Shown piece after piece: positions 38,794-47,719 of a DNA stretch of 64,000 bases. The number at the start of each line of letters is the position of its first letter. Within the stretch, counting starts at the first letter, position 1. Source of the DNA: Nonomuraea sediminis (lineage in GTDB: Bacteria > Actinomycetota > Actinomycetes > Streptosporangiales > Streptosporangiaceae); the NCBI RefSeq assembly GCF_018531495.1, contig NZ_JAHDTI010000004.1, forward strand, positions 124,001-188,000. Reading direction: 5' to 3'. Both the position numbers and the translations under genes were made by a program. Under the pieces are notes generated by a model. It saw only the letters and a list, made by a program, of their open reading frames with translations. It was not told the origin of the DNA and made no database searches.

Positions 38794-41555
38794 GCGTCGA
38801 TCTCGGCCCTGGCCTGCTCGGCCTCCGGCAGGCCGAGCCGGTCGAAGATCTCCAGCGCCTCGACGTAGCAGGCGTGGCCGCGTTCCTGGTGGCCGGTGGC
38901 GGTGAGGGCCTGGCCGAGGATCATCAGGGCCTTGCCCTGCCAGTGCTCGTCGCCGCACTCCTGCAGCGCGGCGAGGCCCTGCTCGGCATGTTCCAGGGCA
39001 CGGGCGGGATCGTCCAGCGCGAGGTGGATCTCGGCCATGCGGGTGGCGGACGTGCCGATCCAGTCGAGCTCGCCGATCTCACGGAAGCCGACGACCGCGG
39101 CCTCGAACATCCGTGACGCCTCCTCCAGCAAGCCCGTGGCCTGCAGCGTGAGCCCGAACTGGTAGGGCGCCCACGGATGCCGCGGGGTGCCGCCGCCGAG
39201 CTCGGCGTGGATCCGGTAGGCCTCCCTGGCCGCCTGCACGGCCTGGCCGGGATCGTCGGCGGCGCCGAGCGAGCGGGCCAGCAGGCCGAGCCAGAGGGCC
39301 TGGGCGCCTCTGTCGCCGCGGGCGGCGAAGACCTCCACGCCCTGCCTGAGGTACTCGACCGAGGCCTGGTAGTCGCCGTCGTCGTAGGCCAGGCCGCCGA
39401 GGGTGGCGCTGGCGGCGGCCCGCACGTACAGGTCGTCCTGGGCCAGGTCGAGGGCCGTCCTGGCATCGAAGCGCCGGGCCTGGCTGTCGAACGCGAAGAC
39501 GGTCGACCGGACGTAGCGGGCCAGGGCCTCGGCTCGCGGGTCGCCGGCGGCGTGCGCGACCAGGAGGTCCAGGGTGTGGGGCAGCGCGATGGACTCGGGT
39601 GCGACGTCCGTCAGCATGTCCACGGTCCAGGTCAGCCGGTAGCGGTTGGCGTGGCCGCGCTTGGCGGCCTGCCGTACGACTGACAGCAGCGCGTCGGTCT
39701 CCGCGGGATCGAACGCGTCGTCGCACTCGCCGGTGGGCACCAGTTCGGCGCGCTGGTCGCCGGGGAACAGCGAGCGGAAGCGGTTGGCCACGGCCGCGGC
39801 GTAGTAACCGAGCAGCCGATCGAGCGCCTCGTCGGCTTCAGAGTCGACCCGGCTTCTGGCGAACGCGCGCAGCAGGTCGTGGAAGCGGTAGCGGCCGGGC
39901 GAGCGCGACTCCAGCATGCTGAGGTCGACGAGCTCCTCGCACAGCTCCTCGGCCTCGAAAGAGTCCAGCCCGAGCAGCGCGGCCGCGGCGGGCAGCGAGA
40001 CATCAGGCATGTCCGGTACGGCCAGCAGCCTGAACGCCCGGGCCAGGCGCGGCTCCAGCTGGTCGTACCCCAGCGCGAAGCACGACTCCACGGCCAGGTC
40101 CCCGACCCGCAGCTCCGCCAGCCGCCGCCGCTCGTCCATGAGCCGGTCACGCAGCCAGGCCAGCGTCCAGCCCGGCCTGGCGGCCAGCCGCGCGGCCGCG
40201 ATCCTGATCGCCAGCGGCAGGAACCCGCAGGCCGCCACGAGGTCCACCGCGGCGTCCCGCTCGGCGGCGACCCGTGCCGGGCCGAGGATCTTCTCCAGCA
40301 GCTCAAGCGCCTCGCCGGGCTCGAGCACCTCCAGGTCGAGGTGCTGAGCGCCGGTCAGGCCGGTCAGCCGGGCACGGCTGGTGACGACGACGGCGCAGCC
40401 GGGCGTACCGGGCAGCAGCGGCTCGACCTGGGCGGCGGAGGCGGCGTTGTCCAGCACGACCAGCAACCGCCGGTCGGAGAGCATGGAACGGTACATCGCG
40501 GACAGCTCTCGCAGCTCGTCCGGCGGCTCGGGCACGCCGAGCGCGCGCAGGAACCCGCCGAGCACCCCTTCGGGCTCGGCCGGCGCGGGGCCGGAACCGA
40601 GCAGGTCGGCGAAGAGCTGTCCGTCGGGGAAGCGGTCCGCGAGCCGGTGCGCGACGTGGACGGCCAGCGTGGTCTTGCCCACCCCGCCCTGCCCCGCCAC
40701 CGCGGAGACCACCAGCGCGGTCCCCGGCGTGAGCGCCTCGGCCATGGCGGCCGTCTCGTTCCCGCGGCCGGTGAAGTCCGGCACGCCGAGGGGCAGCTGC
40801 CGCGGCACCACGACCGTCCGCACGGGAGCGGGCGTCGTGTCGGGACGGGCGGTGATGATCTCCTGGTAGACGGCGGCCAGCTCCGCGGAGGGTTCGACAC
40901 CCAGCTCCTGCGCCAGCAGCCGCCTGGTGTCGTGGAAGGCGCCGATCGCCTCGGCCTGCCGTCCCGACCGGTACAGGGCGCGCATCAGCAGCGCCCGCGG
41001 CCGTTCCCAGGTGGGGTGCGCGGCGCACAGCTCGGTCAGCTCGCCCACCAGCGAGGACGCGCGGTCCAGGGCCAGGTCGGCCTCGACGGCGCGGACGTGG
41101 ACGTCGAGCCGCGCCTCGATCAGCCGGGCACGCTGCGCCTGCGCGTAGTGGCCGGGCAGCCCGTTCAGCGGCTCGCCCGCCGTCAGCGCCAGCGCGCGGC
41201 GCAGCCAGTCGCTCGCCTCGGCGGGCGCGGCGCCCTCGGCCTTGGCCGCCAGCGCCTCGAACTCCTCCAGATCCAGTTCGGCGCTCACCTGGTAGCCGGA
41301 CCCCACGGTGACGATCGCCTCGGGCCCCAGCGCGCCGCGCAGCCGCGAGACGTAGGTGCGCACGGCGTTGACCGCCGTCTTCGGCGGATCCGTCTCCCAC
41401 AGCACGTCGACCAGTTGGTCCAGGCTCAGCACCCGGCCCCTGGCCAGCAGCAGCGCGGCCAGGATCAGCCGCTGCTGCGGGGAGCCGAGCTCCAGCTCGA
41501 CCCCGTCACGCCACCCACGAACCACCCCGAAGACCTCGAACCTCACCCGCCGCAT
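38745..41555 (-). CDS. AfsR/SARP-family regulator with NB-ARC and TPR domains, copy 1
   Basis: A 936-residue protein; the ATG at 41555 is preferred because a longer frame to 41594 would run over the start of the divergent gene. It has an OmpR-like winged helix (about 1-80), a BTAD domain (about 85-235), an NB-ARC ATPase with Walker [10 protein letters not shown] (about 290) and Walker B LLVVLDN, and C-terminal TPR-like helices. AfsR proteins activate secondary metabolism or development and are switched by nucleotide binding. No biosynthetic megaenzyme is nearby, so the target is elsewhere or in the island. It shares only the architecture with the copy at 55904. Confidence 0.92.
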   Translation of the reverse strand: MRRVRFEVFGVVRGWRDGVELELGSPQQRLILAALLLARGRVLSLDQLVDVLWETDPPKTAVNAVRTYVSRLRGALGPEAIVTVGSGYQVSAELDLEEFEALAAKAEGAAPAEASDWLRRALALTAGEPLNGLPGHYAQAQRARLIEARLDVHVRAVEADLALDRASSLVGELTELCAAHPTWERPRALLMRALYRSGRQAEAIGAFHDTRRLLAQELGVEPSAELAAVYQEIITARPDTTPAPVRTVVVPRQLPLGVPDFTGRGNETAAMAEALTPGTALVVSAVAGQGGVGKTTLAVHVAHRLADRFPDGQLFADLLGSGPAPAEPEGVLGGFLRALGVPEPPDELRELSAMYRSMLSDRRLLVVLDNAASAAQVEPLLPGTPGCAVVVTSRARLTGLTGAQHLDLEVLEPGEALELLEKILGPARVAAERDAAVDLVAACGFLPLAIRIAAARLAARPGWTLAWLRDRLMDERRRLAELRVGDLAVESCFALGYDQLEPRLARAFRLLAVPDMPDVSLPAAAALLGLDSFEAEELCEELVDLSMLESRSPGRYRFHDLLRAFARSRVDSEADEALDRLLGYYAAAVANRFRSLFPGDQRAELVPTGECDDAFDPAETDALLSVVRQAAKRGHANRYRLTWTVDMLTDVAPESIALPHTLDLLVAHAAGDPRAEALARYVRSTVFAFDSQARRFDARTALDLAQDDLYVRAAASATLGGLAYDDGDYQASVEYLRQGVEVFAARGDRGAQALWLGLLARSLGAADDPGQAVQAAREAYRIHAELGGGTPRHPWAPYQFGLTLQATGLLEEASRMFEAAVVGFREIGELDWIGTSATRMAEIHLALDDPARALEHAEQGLAALQECGDEHWQGKALMILGQALTATGHQERGHACYVEALEIFDRLGLPEAEQARAEIDAQPSSAASARSFSPLA

Positions 41556-41579
41556 TCTAGGTTTGTCGGAGGTGATCTC

Positions 41580-41585
41580 TACCGT
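41580..41585 (+). promoter_or_regulatory. -10 element for leaderless chimeric gene
   Basis: TACCGT ends seven bases before the ATG at 41593. It lies in the 37-base gap between the AfsR start and this divergent gene. Confidence 0.4.
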
Positions 41586-41592
41586 CTGCGCC

Positions 41593-42324
41593 ATGACGAC
41601 TGCGGTCCAGGCGTACTCCTACGCCCGCCCCTCCACGCTCGACGGCTCGCGGCTCGGCCTGTCCACCTCCGGTGGCCGCGCGCTGTCCGGCCCTCAGCGG
41701 CACCCGCGCTTCTTCAGCGGGCTGATCACCGAGGCGGAGCCTGCCGCGGCGGGCCTGCTCGCCCTGGCCGACGTGGCGATGACGCGCTATCACCAGCCCA
41801 GGCCGGGCTGGACCCGCGATCCCGTGGTCACCTGCGACGGCTCGCGGCTGCGGCTGGAGTCGTTCTCCGCCTGCGGCGGCGTGTACGCCAGGCTCGACCT
41901 GGCCGCGCTCGACGGCGACATCCTCGACCGGGGCACCACCAACGTGGACGTCAACGGGCCGCTGCGCGAGGCGCTGGCCCGCGTCGGCGGCGGCGATCCG
42001 CTCCACCTGGGCGTGGGCGCCGACGAGCTGGCCGTGACCACGCTGGACGGCGCCGTCATGGAAGCACTGGACCACTGCGCCCGATCAGGCGCCCACCGCG
42101 AGGTCTGGGCCATCTTGACCGGCCTCCTGCCGATCTACCTCCCGTCCCCAGGCGAACGCGCCCACGCCGGCCACGCCCGCGCCCTCCGCTTCGCCACGGA
42201 CGCCGCCCGCTGGGCCGACGCCCACGGCTCCCTCCCCACCCTCGCGAACGCAGCCGCCCGCCCCACCTCCAGCGCCTTCACCACCACAGCCCACCACCTG
42301 CACACCTGGCTCACCCGCCCCTGA
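41593..42324 (+). CDS. Chimeric protein: SWIM-protein N-terminus joined to a different C-terminus
   Basis: A 243-residue ORF. Residues 1 to about 156 (for example DPVVTCDGSRLRLESFSACG, TTNVDVNGPLREALARVGG, DELAVTTLDG) match what I know of the N-terminal part of actinobacterial SWIM zinc-finger proteins, which continue for several hundred residues and carry the CxC/CxH finger. Here the finger is absent. After about residue 156 (about base 42058) the sequence changes to a helical tail (CARSGAHREVWAILTGLLP) like the C-terminal end of the large DUF6493-type protein usually encoded next to SWIM genes. The frame stays open, so the join is in frame. It looks like an internal deletion of a multi-gene operon. 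Whether it is still functional is unknown. Confidence 0.6.
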   Translation: MTTAVQAYSYARPSTLDGSRLGLSTSGGRALSGPQRHPRFFSGLITEAEPAAAGLLALADVAMTRYHQPRPGWTRDPVVTCDGSRLRLESFSACGGVYARLDLAALDGDILDRGTTNVDVNGPLREALARVGGGDPLHLGVGADELAVTTLDGAVMEALDHCARSGAHREVWAILTGLLPIYLPSPGERAHAGHARALRFATDAARWADAHGSLPTLANAAARPTSSAFTTTAHHLHTWLTRP

Positions 42325-42504
42325 AGCCCTGCTCGCGCTCGAAGACCTCCATCGCGCGGACCACGTCAGTCACGACGTGGTCCGCCTCATGGCTCACACC
42401 CATTCGAGGCCCAGGTGGCGAGCGATCCGTGGCATCCTGCGCACGAGCTCGCCTTCGCTCTCGGGATCCCACTTCTCCCCATGGAAATCGTGTGTTCTGC
42501 TGTC
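42311..42504 (-). pseudogene. Minus-strand coding remnants between the chimera and the monooxygenase
   Basis: Two short overlapping frames look like protein sequence. One ends at 42394 with KWDPESEGELVRRMPRIA and RHLGLEWV. The second begins with a GTG that overlaps that stop (GTGA) and runs SHEADHVVTDVVRAMEVFE to a stop at 42311. Neither has a complete domain or an upstream start. The second resembles the C-terminal end of HAD phosphatases (DHVVxDVVxA), which would fit the HAD N-terminal fragment at 44846-45017; this link is speculative. Confidence 0.3.
42356..42385. terminator. 12-base-pair perfect hairpin
   Basis: GCGGACCACGTC and GACGTGGTCCGC pair perfectly around a six-base loop (AGTCAC), 31 bases after the stop of the chimeric gene. 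No T run follows. It may act as a bidirectional terminator of the kind common in high-GC actinobacteria. Confidence 0.5.
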
Positions 42505-44139
42505 TCAGCGTGCTGCTGGGCGGGCGGCTCCCAGCGCTCGTTGTACGGCGGCGGCGAGGGTGTCGGGGGCGGCGTGGGGAGCGCGCCAGGCGATCACGTG
42601 GTCGGGACGGATCAGCAGGGCGCCATCGTCGCCGATGCCGCAGGCGTTGGCGGGGCGTGCCGCTGCTGAGGTGATCCGGTGGGGCAGGAGCGTTGCGTTG
42701 AGGAAGGTGCCGTGCGGGTCCAGCCGGTGTGCGGCTTGTAGCCAGAGGCGTCCTTCGGGTCCGGCGAGAAGCAGGTAGCGGCCGTCGCGGACCAGGTCGA
42801 GCGTGGAGCCGGGCCCGTCCTGGCCGCTGAGGGGCAGGTGTGGCAGCCGGGTGCCGGGCTCGCCACGCCAGCGGTCCGGTTCCCCGGCCACCGGTAGATC
42901 GGCGGTGGCAGGGTCGTCACCAGGCATGGGATAGCGGTAGCCGATGGACACCGCCGCCTCGCTGAGCAGCGGACGGTCCTCGATCGGGACCCGGGCACGG
43001 TCGCGGGCGCGCAGCAGCGCCTGCTCCACCGTGATCCGGCCCACCACGCGGCGCTCGGGCTCGTAGTCCTCCAGTAGCCGCGGGTCGGCGTGGCCGCGCA
43101 GGACCGAGACCAGTTTGGTGGTGAGATTCCAGGCGTCCTGGATGCCGGTGTTGGCGCCGAAGCCGCCGGTTGGCGGCGTGACGTGCACCGCGTCGCCGAG
43201 CAGGAAGACCCGGCCGGCACGGTAGGAGTCAGCCACCCAGCCGCCCATCTGCCAGGGGCGGCGACCGGTGAGCGTGAAACGGGATGGAGGCAGCCCGAGC
43301 GCGCGTGCGACGATCCCACGGCACCGCTGGACATCGAACGTCGCCGGATCGTTGAGCGCGGGATCATAGGTCACCGACACCGTCCCGCGGTCCTGTGCGG
43401 TGTTCCAGGACAGGTACGCGTGCTCGGGCGGGCCGGTGAAGGCCAGGGCGAGCCGGCGGCCGTCGAGCACCTTGCGCATGTCGGCTTCGAAGCCGATCTC
43501 CATGACGTGCGCGATGACCTCGTTGCCGCTGCGGCCGATGCCCAGGCTCTCGCGGACAGCGCTGCCGTTTCCGTCCGCGGCCAGCAGATAGTCGGCCGCC
43601 ACGGTGTAGGTGCTGCCGTCGGCGCCGCGTATGCGCGCCACGACCTGGTCCTCGTGCCGGCGCAGTTCGACCAGGCGGTGGCCGAATCGCAGGTCGGCGC
43701 CGGCGGCGTGTGCGTGCGCGCGGACGACCTCCTCCAGGTCGGCCTGTTTGAGGAAGGCGCTGGGGCATGGCGAGACGCTGCTGAAGTCCTGCGCGGCCGG
43801 CAGCCGCCAGCGCCGCAACTCCGGGCCGGCGAGCGAGGCGACCACCGCGGCGTGGTCGGCAGGCGGGAGGCGGTGCTGGACGGCATAGACGTCCTGGTCG
43901 ACACCAACGGAGCGATACGCCTCCATCGTGCGTGGATAGAACAGCTTGGCGCGCAGCCTGGTCGAGACCGCCGCGTGCTTCTCGACCAGGACGGGCGTGA
44001 CGCCGCGGGCGGTGAGGAACAGCGCGGCCGAGGCCCCCACGATGCTGCCGCCCACGATCAGGACGGGAACGCGTTCGGGCAGCGGATCGGCACCGGCCGA
44101 AGTGCCTGCCGTGACGGTTGCGGGGCCGGAATCGGACAT
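42505..44139 (-). CDS. FAD-dependent aromatic monooxygenase (PHBH/TfdB-like)
   Basis: A 544-residue flavoprotein starting at the ATG at 44139 with GGAGGTCCTC upstream. FAD-binding motifs are VLIVGGSIVGASAALFL (about residue 28), the DG motif LLAADGNGSAVRESLG, and the GD motif FLLGDAVHVTPPTGGFG. The C-terminal 120 residues form the thioredoxin-like dimerisation domain typical of phenol hydroxylase and polyketide or rifampicin hydroxylases. It should hydroxylate an aromatic compound with NAD(P)H and O2. It is divergent from the TetR gene and under two palindromes. Confidence 0.9.
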   Translation of the reverse strand: MSDSGPATVTAGTSAGADPLPERVPVLIVGGSIVGASAALFLTARGVTPVLVEKHAAVSTRLRAKLFYPRTMEAYRSVGVDQDVYAVQHRLPPADHAAVVASLAGPELRRWRLPAAQDFSSVSPCPSAFLKQADLEEVVRAHAHAAGADLRFGHRLVELRRHEDQVVARIRGADGSTYTVAADYLLAADGNGSAVRESLGIGRSGNEVIAHVMEIGFEADMRKVLDGRRLALAFTGPPEHAYLSWNTAQDRGTVSVTYDPALNDPATFDVQRCRGIVARALGLPPSRFTLTGRRPWQMGGWVADSYRAGRVFLLGDAVHVTPPTGGFGANTGIQDAWNLTTKLVSVLRGHADPRLLEDYEPERRVVGRITVEQALLRARDRARVPIEDRPLLSEAAVSIGYRYPMPGDDPATADLPVAGEPDRWRGEPGTRLPHLPLSGQDGPGSTLDLVRDGRYLLLAGPEGRLWLQAAHRLDPHGTFLNATLLPHRITSAAARPANACGIGDDGALLIRPDHVIAWRAPHAAPDTLAAAVQRALGAARPAAR

Positions 44140-44162
44140 GAGGACCTCCCTCAAACGAATCA

Positions 44163-44176
44163 GAACAGGTCTGTTC
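44163..44176. promoter_or_regulatory. TetR operator 1
   Basis: GAACAG-GT-CTGTTC is a perfect 14-base palindrome, 24 bases before the monooxygenase start. Its half-site core (ACAG/CTGT) is shared with operator 2, which supports binding by the same regulator. Confidence 0.65.
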
Positions 44177-44200
44177 CATTATTACTGCATAAGACAACCA

Positions 44201-44222
44201 AACGAAACAGCCCTGTATCGTT
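44201..44222. promoter_or_regulatory. TetR operator 2 over the tetR -10 element
   Basis: A 22-base near-palindrome with arms AACGAAACAG and CTGTATCGTT around CC; one position differs from perfect symmetry. It covers the tetR -10 element TATCGT (44216-44221), which ends seven bases before the GTG start. Binding would switch off tetR itself and could block the divergent promoter. Confidence 0.65.
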
Positions 44223-44228
44223 ACTGGC

Positions 44229-44837
44229 GTGAACGAGGAACTTCCGACCCGTCGCGGCGGGCGGCAGCGCGACCCTGCCACCGACGAGGCGATCATCGAC
44301 GCGGTCCTCGACATGGTCGCCGCCGGCGCCACCCTCACCGGCCTGTCACTGGTGACCATCGCCAAGCAGGCCGGAGTCTCACGCAACAGCGTCTACCGAC
44401 GTTGGAAGACCAAGGACGAGCTCTACCTCGACGTGCTGGAGACGATCAACGAAGCGCGGCCCTCCCCGACCGGCACCAGCACCCGTGACGACCTGGCCGT
44501 CCTCCTGCAGGCACTGGCCGAACGCGTCGTCGACAAGCGGGCCGGCAGCATGCTGCGAGCCCTCAACGCCGAGGCTGTGACCTTCCCCCGGCTGCACAGG
44601 CGCTACTTCGAGGAGATCGTCGCCCCCCGCAGGGAAGCCATGAACCAGGTCCTGCGACGCGGCGTGGAACGAGGAGAGATCCGGTCAGACGTCGACCCCG
44701 ACTTGATCTCCGAACTCCTCGTCTCACCCCTCCTCGCCCGCATGGCATCGAGCAACACCGGTCAACTCGACCCGGTACGGGCCGGCCGACAGATCATCGA
44801 CCTGGTCCTCGACGGTGCGGCGGCGGGACCGAGCTGA
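44229..44837 (+). CDS. TetR-family transcriptional regulator
   Basis: A 202-residue repressor with GTG start. The HTH is clear (LSLVTIAKQAGVSRNSVYRR, then WKTKDELYLDVL) and the C-terminal domain has the helical TetR_C layout. It is divergent from the monooxygenase and the two palindromes between them are its likely targets; the ligand is probably the monooxygenase substrate. Its stop lies a few bases from the break of the HAD gene fragment on the other strand. Confidence 0.9.
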   Translation: MNEELPTRRGGRQRDPATDEAIIDAVLDMVAAGATLTGLSLVTIAKQAGVSRNSVYRRWKTKDELYLDVLETINEARPSPTGTSTRDDLAVLLQALAERVVDKRAGSMLRALNAEAVTFPRLHRRYFEEIVAPRREAMNQVLRRGVERGEIRSDVDPDLISELLVSPLLARMASSNTGQLDPVRAGRQIIDLVLDGAAAGPS

Positions 44838-44845
44838 TGGGAGCA

Positions 44846-45017
44846 CTCGCCCGAAGAACGCGTCGCGATGCGGGTGGCGGCCACCCAAGGCGATCAGATC
44901 GTCCATTGCGGCCAGTCCCAGACCGCGTGCCTTCACGAACTCCTCGGCCCAGACCCGGAACGCAGCGTCCAGATCGATCAGCGTGTTGTCCAGATCGAAG
45001 AGCGCCAGTCGTTGCAC
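44846..45017 (-). pseudogene. HAD-family hydrolase, N-terminal fragment
   Basis: From the GTG at 45017 the sequence is a good HAD N-terminus: the nucleophile motif LALFDLDNTLIDLDAAF (catalytic Asp pair) and the cap region RHPHRDAFFGRV. After about residue 57 the frame runs into antisense of the tetR gene and loses all similarity. A full HAD hydrolase has about 220 residues. The break lies at the edge of the monooxygenase-TetR cassette. Confidence 0.7.
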
Positions 45018-45117
45018 ATCGGGATCGTACGGAACAGCGACGGAACAGAGGGGTTGCCGAGCAAGAGAAGCCCGGCCTCCCCAGAATCGCGGAAGCCGGA
45101 TCTTCGCAGTTCAGCGG

Positions 45118-46281
45118 CTACTTCAACAGCTGCCGGGCCATGACCATGCGCTGGATCTGGTTGGTGCCCTCGTAGATCTGGGTGATCTTGGCGTCGCGCA
45201 TCATGCGTTCCACCGGGAAGTCGCGGGTGTAGCCGTACCCGCCGAGCAGTTGGACCGCGTCCGTCGTGATGTCCATGGCGGCGTCCGAGGCGGCGCACTT
45301 GGCGGCGCTGGACAGGAAGGTGAGGTCCTTCTGCGGCCGGCCGTGCATGGCCAGCTCCGACTTGGCCGCCGCGTGGTAGGTGAGCTGCCTGGCCGCCTCC
45401 AGCTTCATCGCCATGTCCGCGAGCATGAACTGCACGCCCTGGAAGTCGCCGATCGCGCGGCCGAACTGCTTGCGCTCCTTGACGTAGCCGATGGCGTAGT
45501 CGAGGGCGCCCTGGGCGATGCCGAGGGCCTGCGCGGCGATGGTGATGCGGGTGTGGTCGAGCGTGGCCAGGGCCGTCTTGAAGCCCGTGCCGGGCTCGCC
45601 GATCATGCGGGAGGCGGGGATCCGGACGTTCTCGAGGATGACCTGGCGGGTGGGCGAACCCTTGATGCCGAGCTTCTTCTCCTTCGCCCCGAACGACACG
45701 CCCTCGTCGGACTTCTCCACGACGAAGGCGGAGATGCCGCGGGCGCCCTCGCCGGGCTCGGTCACCGCCATGACCGTGTAGTACTCCGACACCCCGGCGT
45801 TGGTGATCCACATCTTGGTGCCGTTGAGCACGTAGTGGTCGCCGTCGAGCACCGCCCGCGTCTTCATCGCGGCCGCGTCGGAGCCCGCCTCGGGCTCGGA
45901 CAGGGCGTAGGAGAACATCGCGTCACCGCGGGCCATCGCCGGCAGGTACTGCTCCTTCAGCGCGGCGGACGCCGACAGCAGCAGCGGCACCGTGCCGAGC
46001 TTGTTGACCGCGGGGATCAGCGAGGACGACGCGCACGCCCGCGCCACCTCCTCGATGACGATCACCGTGGCCAGCGCGTCCGCCCCCGCTCCGCCGTACT
46101 CCTCGGGCACGTGCACGGCGTGCAGGTCCGCCGCGACGAGCGCCTTGTAGACGTCCCAGGGAAATTCCTCGGTCTCGTCGGTCTCCGCGGCGCGCGGAGC
46201 GATCTTCTCGTCGGCGAGGGCCCTGACCGTCTCGCGGAGCATGTCGTGCTCCTCGGCGGGCGCGTAGAGAGGGAAGCTCAT
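45118..46281 (-). CDS. Acyl-CoA dehydrogenase (FadE25-like)
   Basis: A 387-residue flavoprotein of fatty-acid beta-oxidation that inserts the alpha-beta double bond. FAD/substrate motifs YALSEPEAGSDAAAMKT and KMWITNAGVSEYYTVMAV, the LLGGYGYTRDFPVERMMRD segment and the catalytic Glu in QIYEGTNQIQRMV are present. In M. tuberculosis the counterpart fadE25 follows purK-purE directly; here 6.3 kb of accessory genes lie between. Confidence 0.95.
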   Translation of the reverse strand: MSFPLYAPAEEHDMLRETVRALADEKIAPRAAETDETEEFPWDVYKALVAADLHAVHVPEEYGGAGADALATVIVIEEVARACASSSLIPAVNKLGTVPLLLSASAALKEQYLPAMARGDAMFSYALSEPEAGSDAAAMKTRAVLDGDHYVLNGTKMWITNAGVSEYYTVMAVTEPGEGARGISAFVVEKSDEGVSFGAKEKKLGIKGSPTRQVILENVRIPASRMIGEPGTGFKTALATLDHTRITIAAQALGIAQGALDYAIGYVKERKQFGRAIGDFQGVQFMLADMAMKLEAARQLTYHAAAKSELAMHGRPQKDLTFLSSAAKCAASDAAMDITTDAVQLLGGYGYTRDFPVERMMRDAKITQIYEGTNQIQRMVMARQLLK

Positions 46282-46405
46282 GGATAGATAGTAGGACGTC
46301 CGAGCATCTTGCTACCAGCTAGTACGGTTTGCCGGTTTATGCAGGTGGCACAGAGGAGGTAGCGGGGGCCTGTAACATGCCCTGGCGATCGAAAGGAGCT
46401 CACTC

Positions 46406-47719
46406 GTGCCATATCGCCTCACGGTGATCGGGACCGGATATCTGGGCATCACTCATGCAGCCTGCATGGCTGACCTGGGGTTCGAGGTCCTAGGGCTGGA
46501 CATCGACGCCGACAAGGTCCACCGCCTGAACAACGGTGAGCTCCCCATCCACGAGCCGGGCCTGGAACCGGTGCTGCGCCGCGGCCTCGACTCCGGCCGG
46601 TTGCGTTTCACGACCTCCTACGAGGAGGTCGCGGCCTTCGGCGACGTGCACTTCATCTGTGTGGGCACGCCGCAGAAGCACGGCGAGTACGCCGCCGACG
46701 TCTCCTACACGGACAGCGCTGTCGAGTCGCTCGCCCCGCTGCTCACGCGCGAGTGCCTGGTCGTCGGCAAGTCGACCGTCCCCGTCGGTACGGCAGGCCG
46801 CCTCGCGGAAAAGCTCGCCAGGCTGGCCCCTGCGGGCGCCGTGACGGAGCTCGCCTGGAACCCCGAGTTCCTGCGCGAGGGCTTCGCCGTACAGGACACC
46901 ATGAAGCCGGACCGGATCGTGATCGGCGTGCGGTCGGAGCGGGCGGAGAAGGTGCTGCGCGAGGTCTACCACCCGCTGGGTGACGTCCCGTTCGTGGTCA
47001 CCGACTTCGCCACGGCCGAGCTCGTCAAGACCGCCGCGAACTCCTTCCTGGCCACCAAGATCTCCTTCATCAACGCGATGGCCGAGGTGTGTGAGGCCGC
47101 CCACGCCGACGTGCAGATGCTGGCCCAGGCGCTCTCCTTCGACGACCGGATCGGCGGCCGCTACCTGAACGCCGGGCTCGGGTTCGGCGGCGGCTGCCTG
47201 CCCAAGGACATCCGCGCCTTCATGGCCCGCGCGGGCGAGCTCGGCGCCGATCAGGCGCTGACGTTCCTGCGCGAGGTGGACGCGATCAACATGCGCCGCC
47301 GCGCCCGCATGGTCGACCTGGCTCGCGAGCTGGCCGGCGGCTCGTTCTACGGCTGCACGGTCGGCGTGCTGGGCGCCGCGTTCAAGCCGAACTCCGACGA
47401 CATCCGCGATTCGCCGGCGCTGGACGTGGCCGTGACGATCGGGCAGCAGGGCGGCCTGGTCACCGTCTACGACCCCATCGCGCTCGACAACGCCCGCAAG
47501 GCCCACCCCGAGCTCAACTACGGCGACTCGGCCCTCGAGGCGGTCCGCGGCGCGAACGTGGTCCTGCTGCTCACGGAGTGGCAGGAGTTCGTCGACCTCG
47601 ACCCCGAGGAGCTCGGCGCCGCGGTCGTCACCCGGAAGATCGTCGACGGCCGCAACGCGCTCAACGCCGAGCAGTGGCGCGCCGCGGGCTGGCACTACCG
47701 AGCGCTCGGTCGCCCGTAG
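46406..47719 (+). CDS. UDP-glucose 6-dehydrogenase
   Basis: A 437-residue enzyme (GTG start, GAAAGGAG upstream) that oxidises UDP-glucose to UDP-glucuronate, a precursor of cell-envelope sugars. The N-terminal Rossmann motif is VIGTGYLGITHAACMADLG, the substrate region is WNPEFLREGFAVQD, and the catalytic Cys is in GFGGGCLPKDIRAF (about residue 260). It overlaps the 3' end of the convergent kinase gene by 25 bases. Confidence 0.94.
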   Translation: MPYRLTVIGTGYLGITHAACMADLGFEVLGLDIDADKVHRLNNGELPIHEPGLEPVLRRGLDSGRLRFTTSYEEVAAFGDVHFICVGTPQKHGEYAADVSYTDSAVESLAPLLTRECLVVGKSTVPVGTAGRLAEKLARLAPAGAVTELAWNPEFLREGFAVQDTMKPDRIVIGVRSERAEKVLREVYHPLGDVPFVVTDFATAELVKTAANSFLATKISFINAMAEVCEAAHADVQMLAQALSFDDRIGGRYLNAGLGFGGGCLPKDIRAFMARAGELGADQALTFLREVDAINMRRRARMVDLARELAGGSFYGCTVGVLGAAFKPNSDDIRDSPALDVAVTIGQQGGLVTVYDPIALDNARKAHPELNYGDSALEAVRGANVVLLLTEWQEFVDLDPEELGAAVVTRKIVDGRNALNAEQWRAAGWHYRALGRP

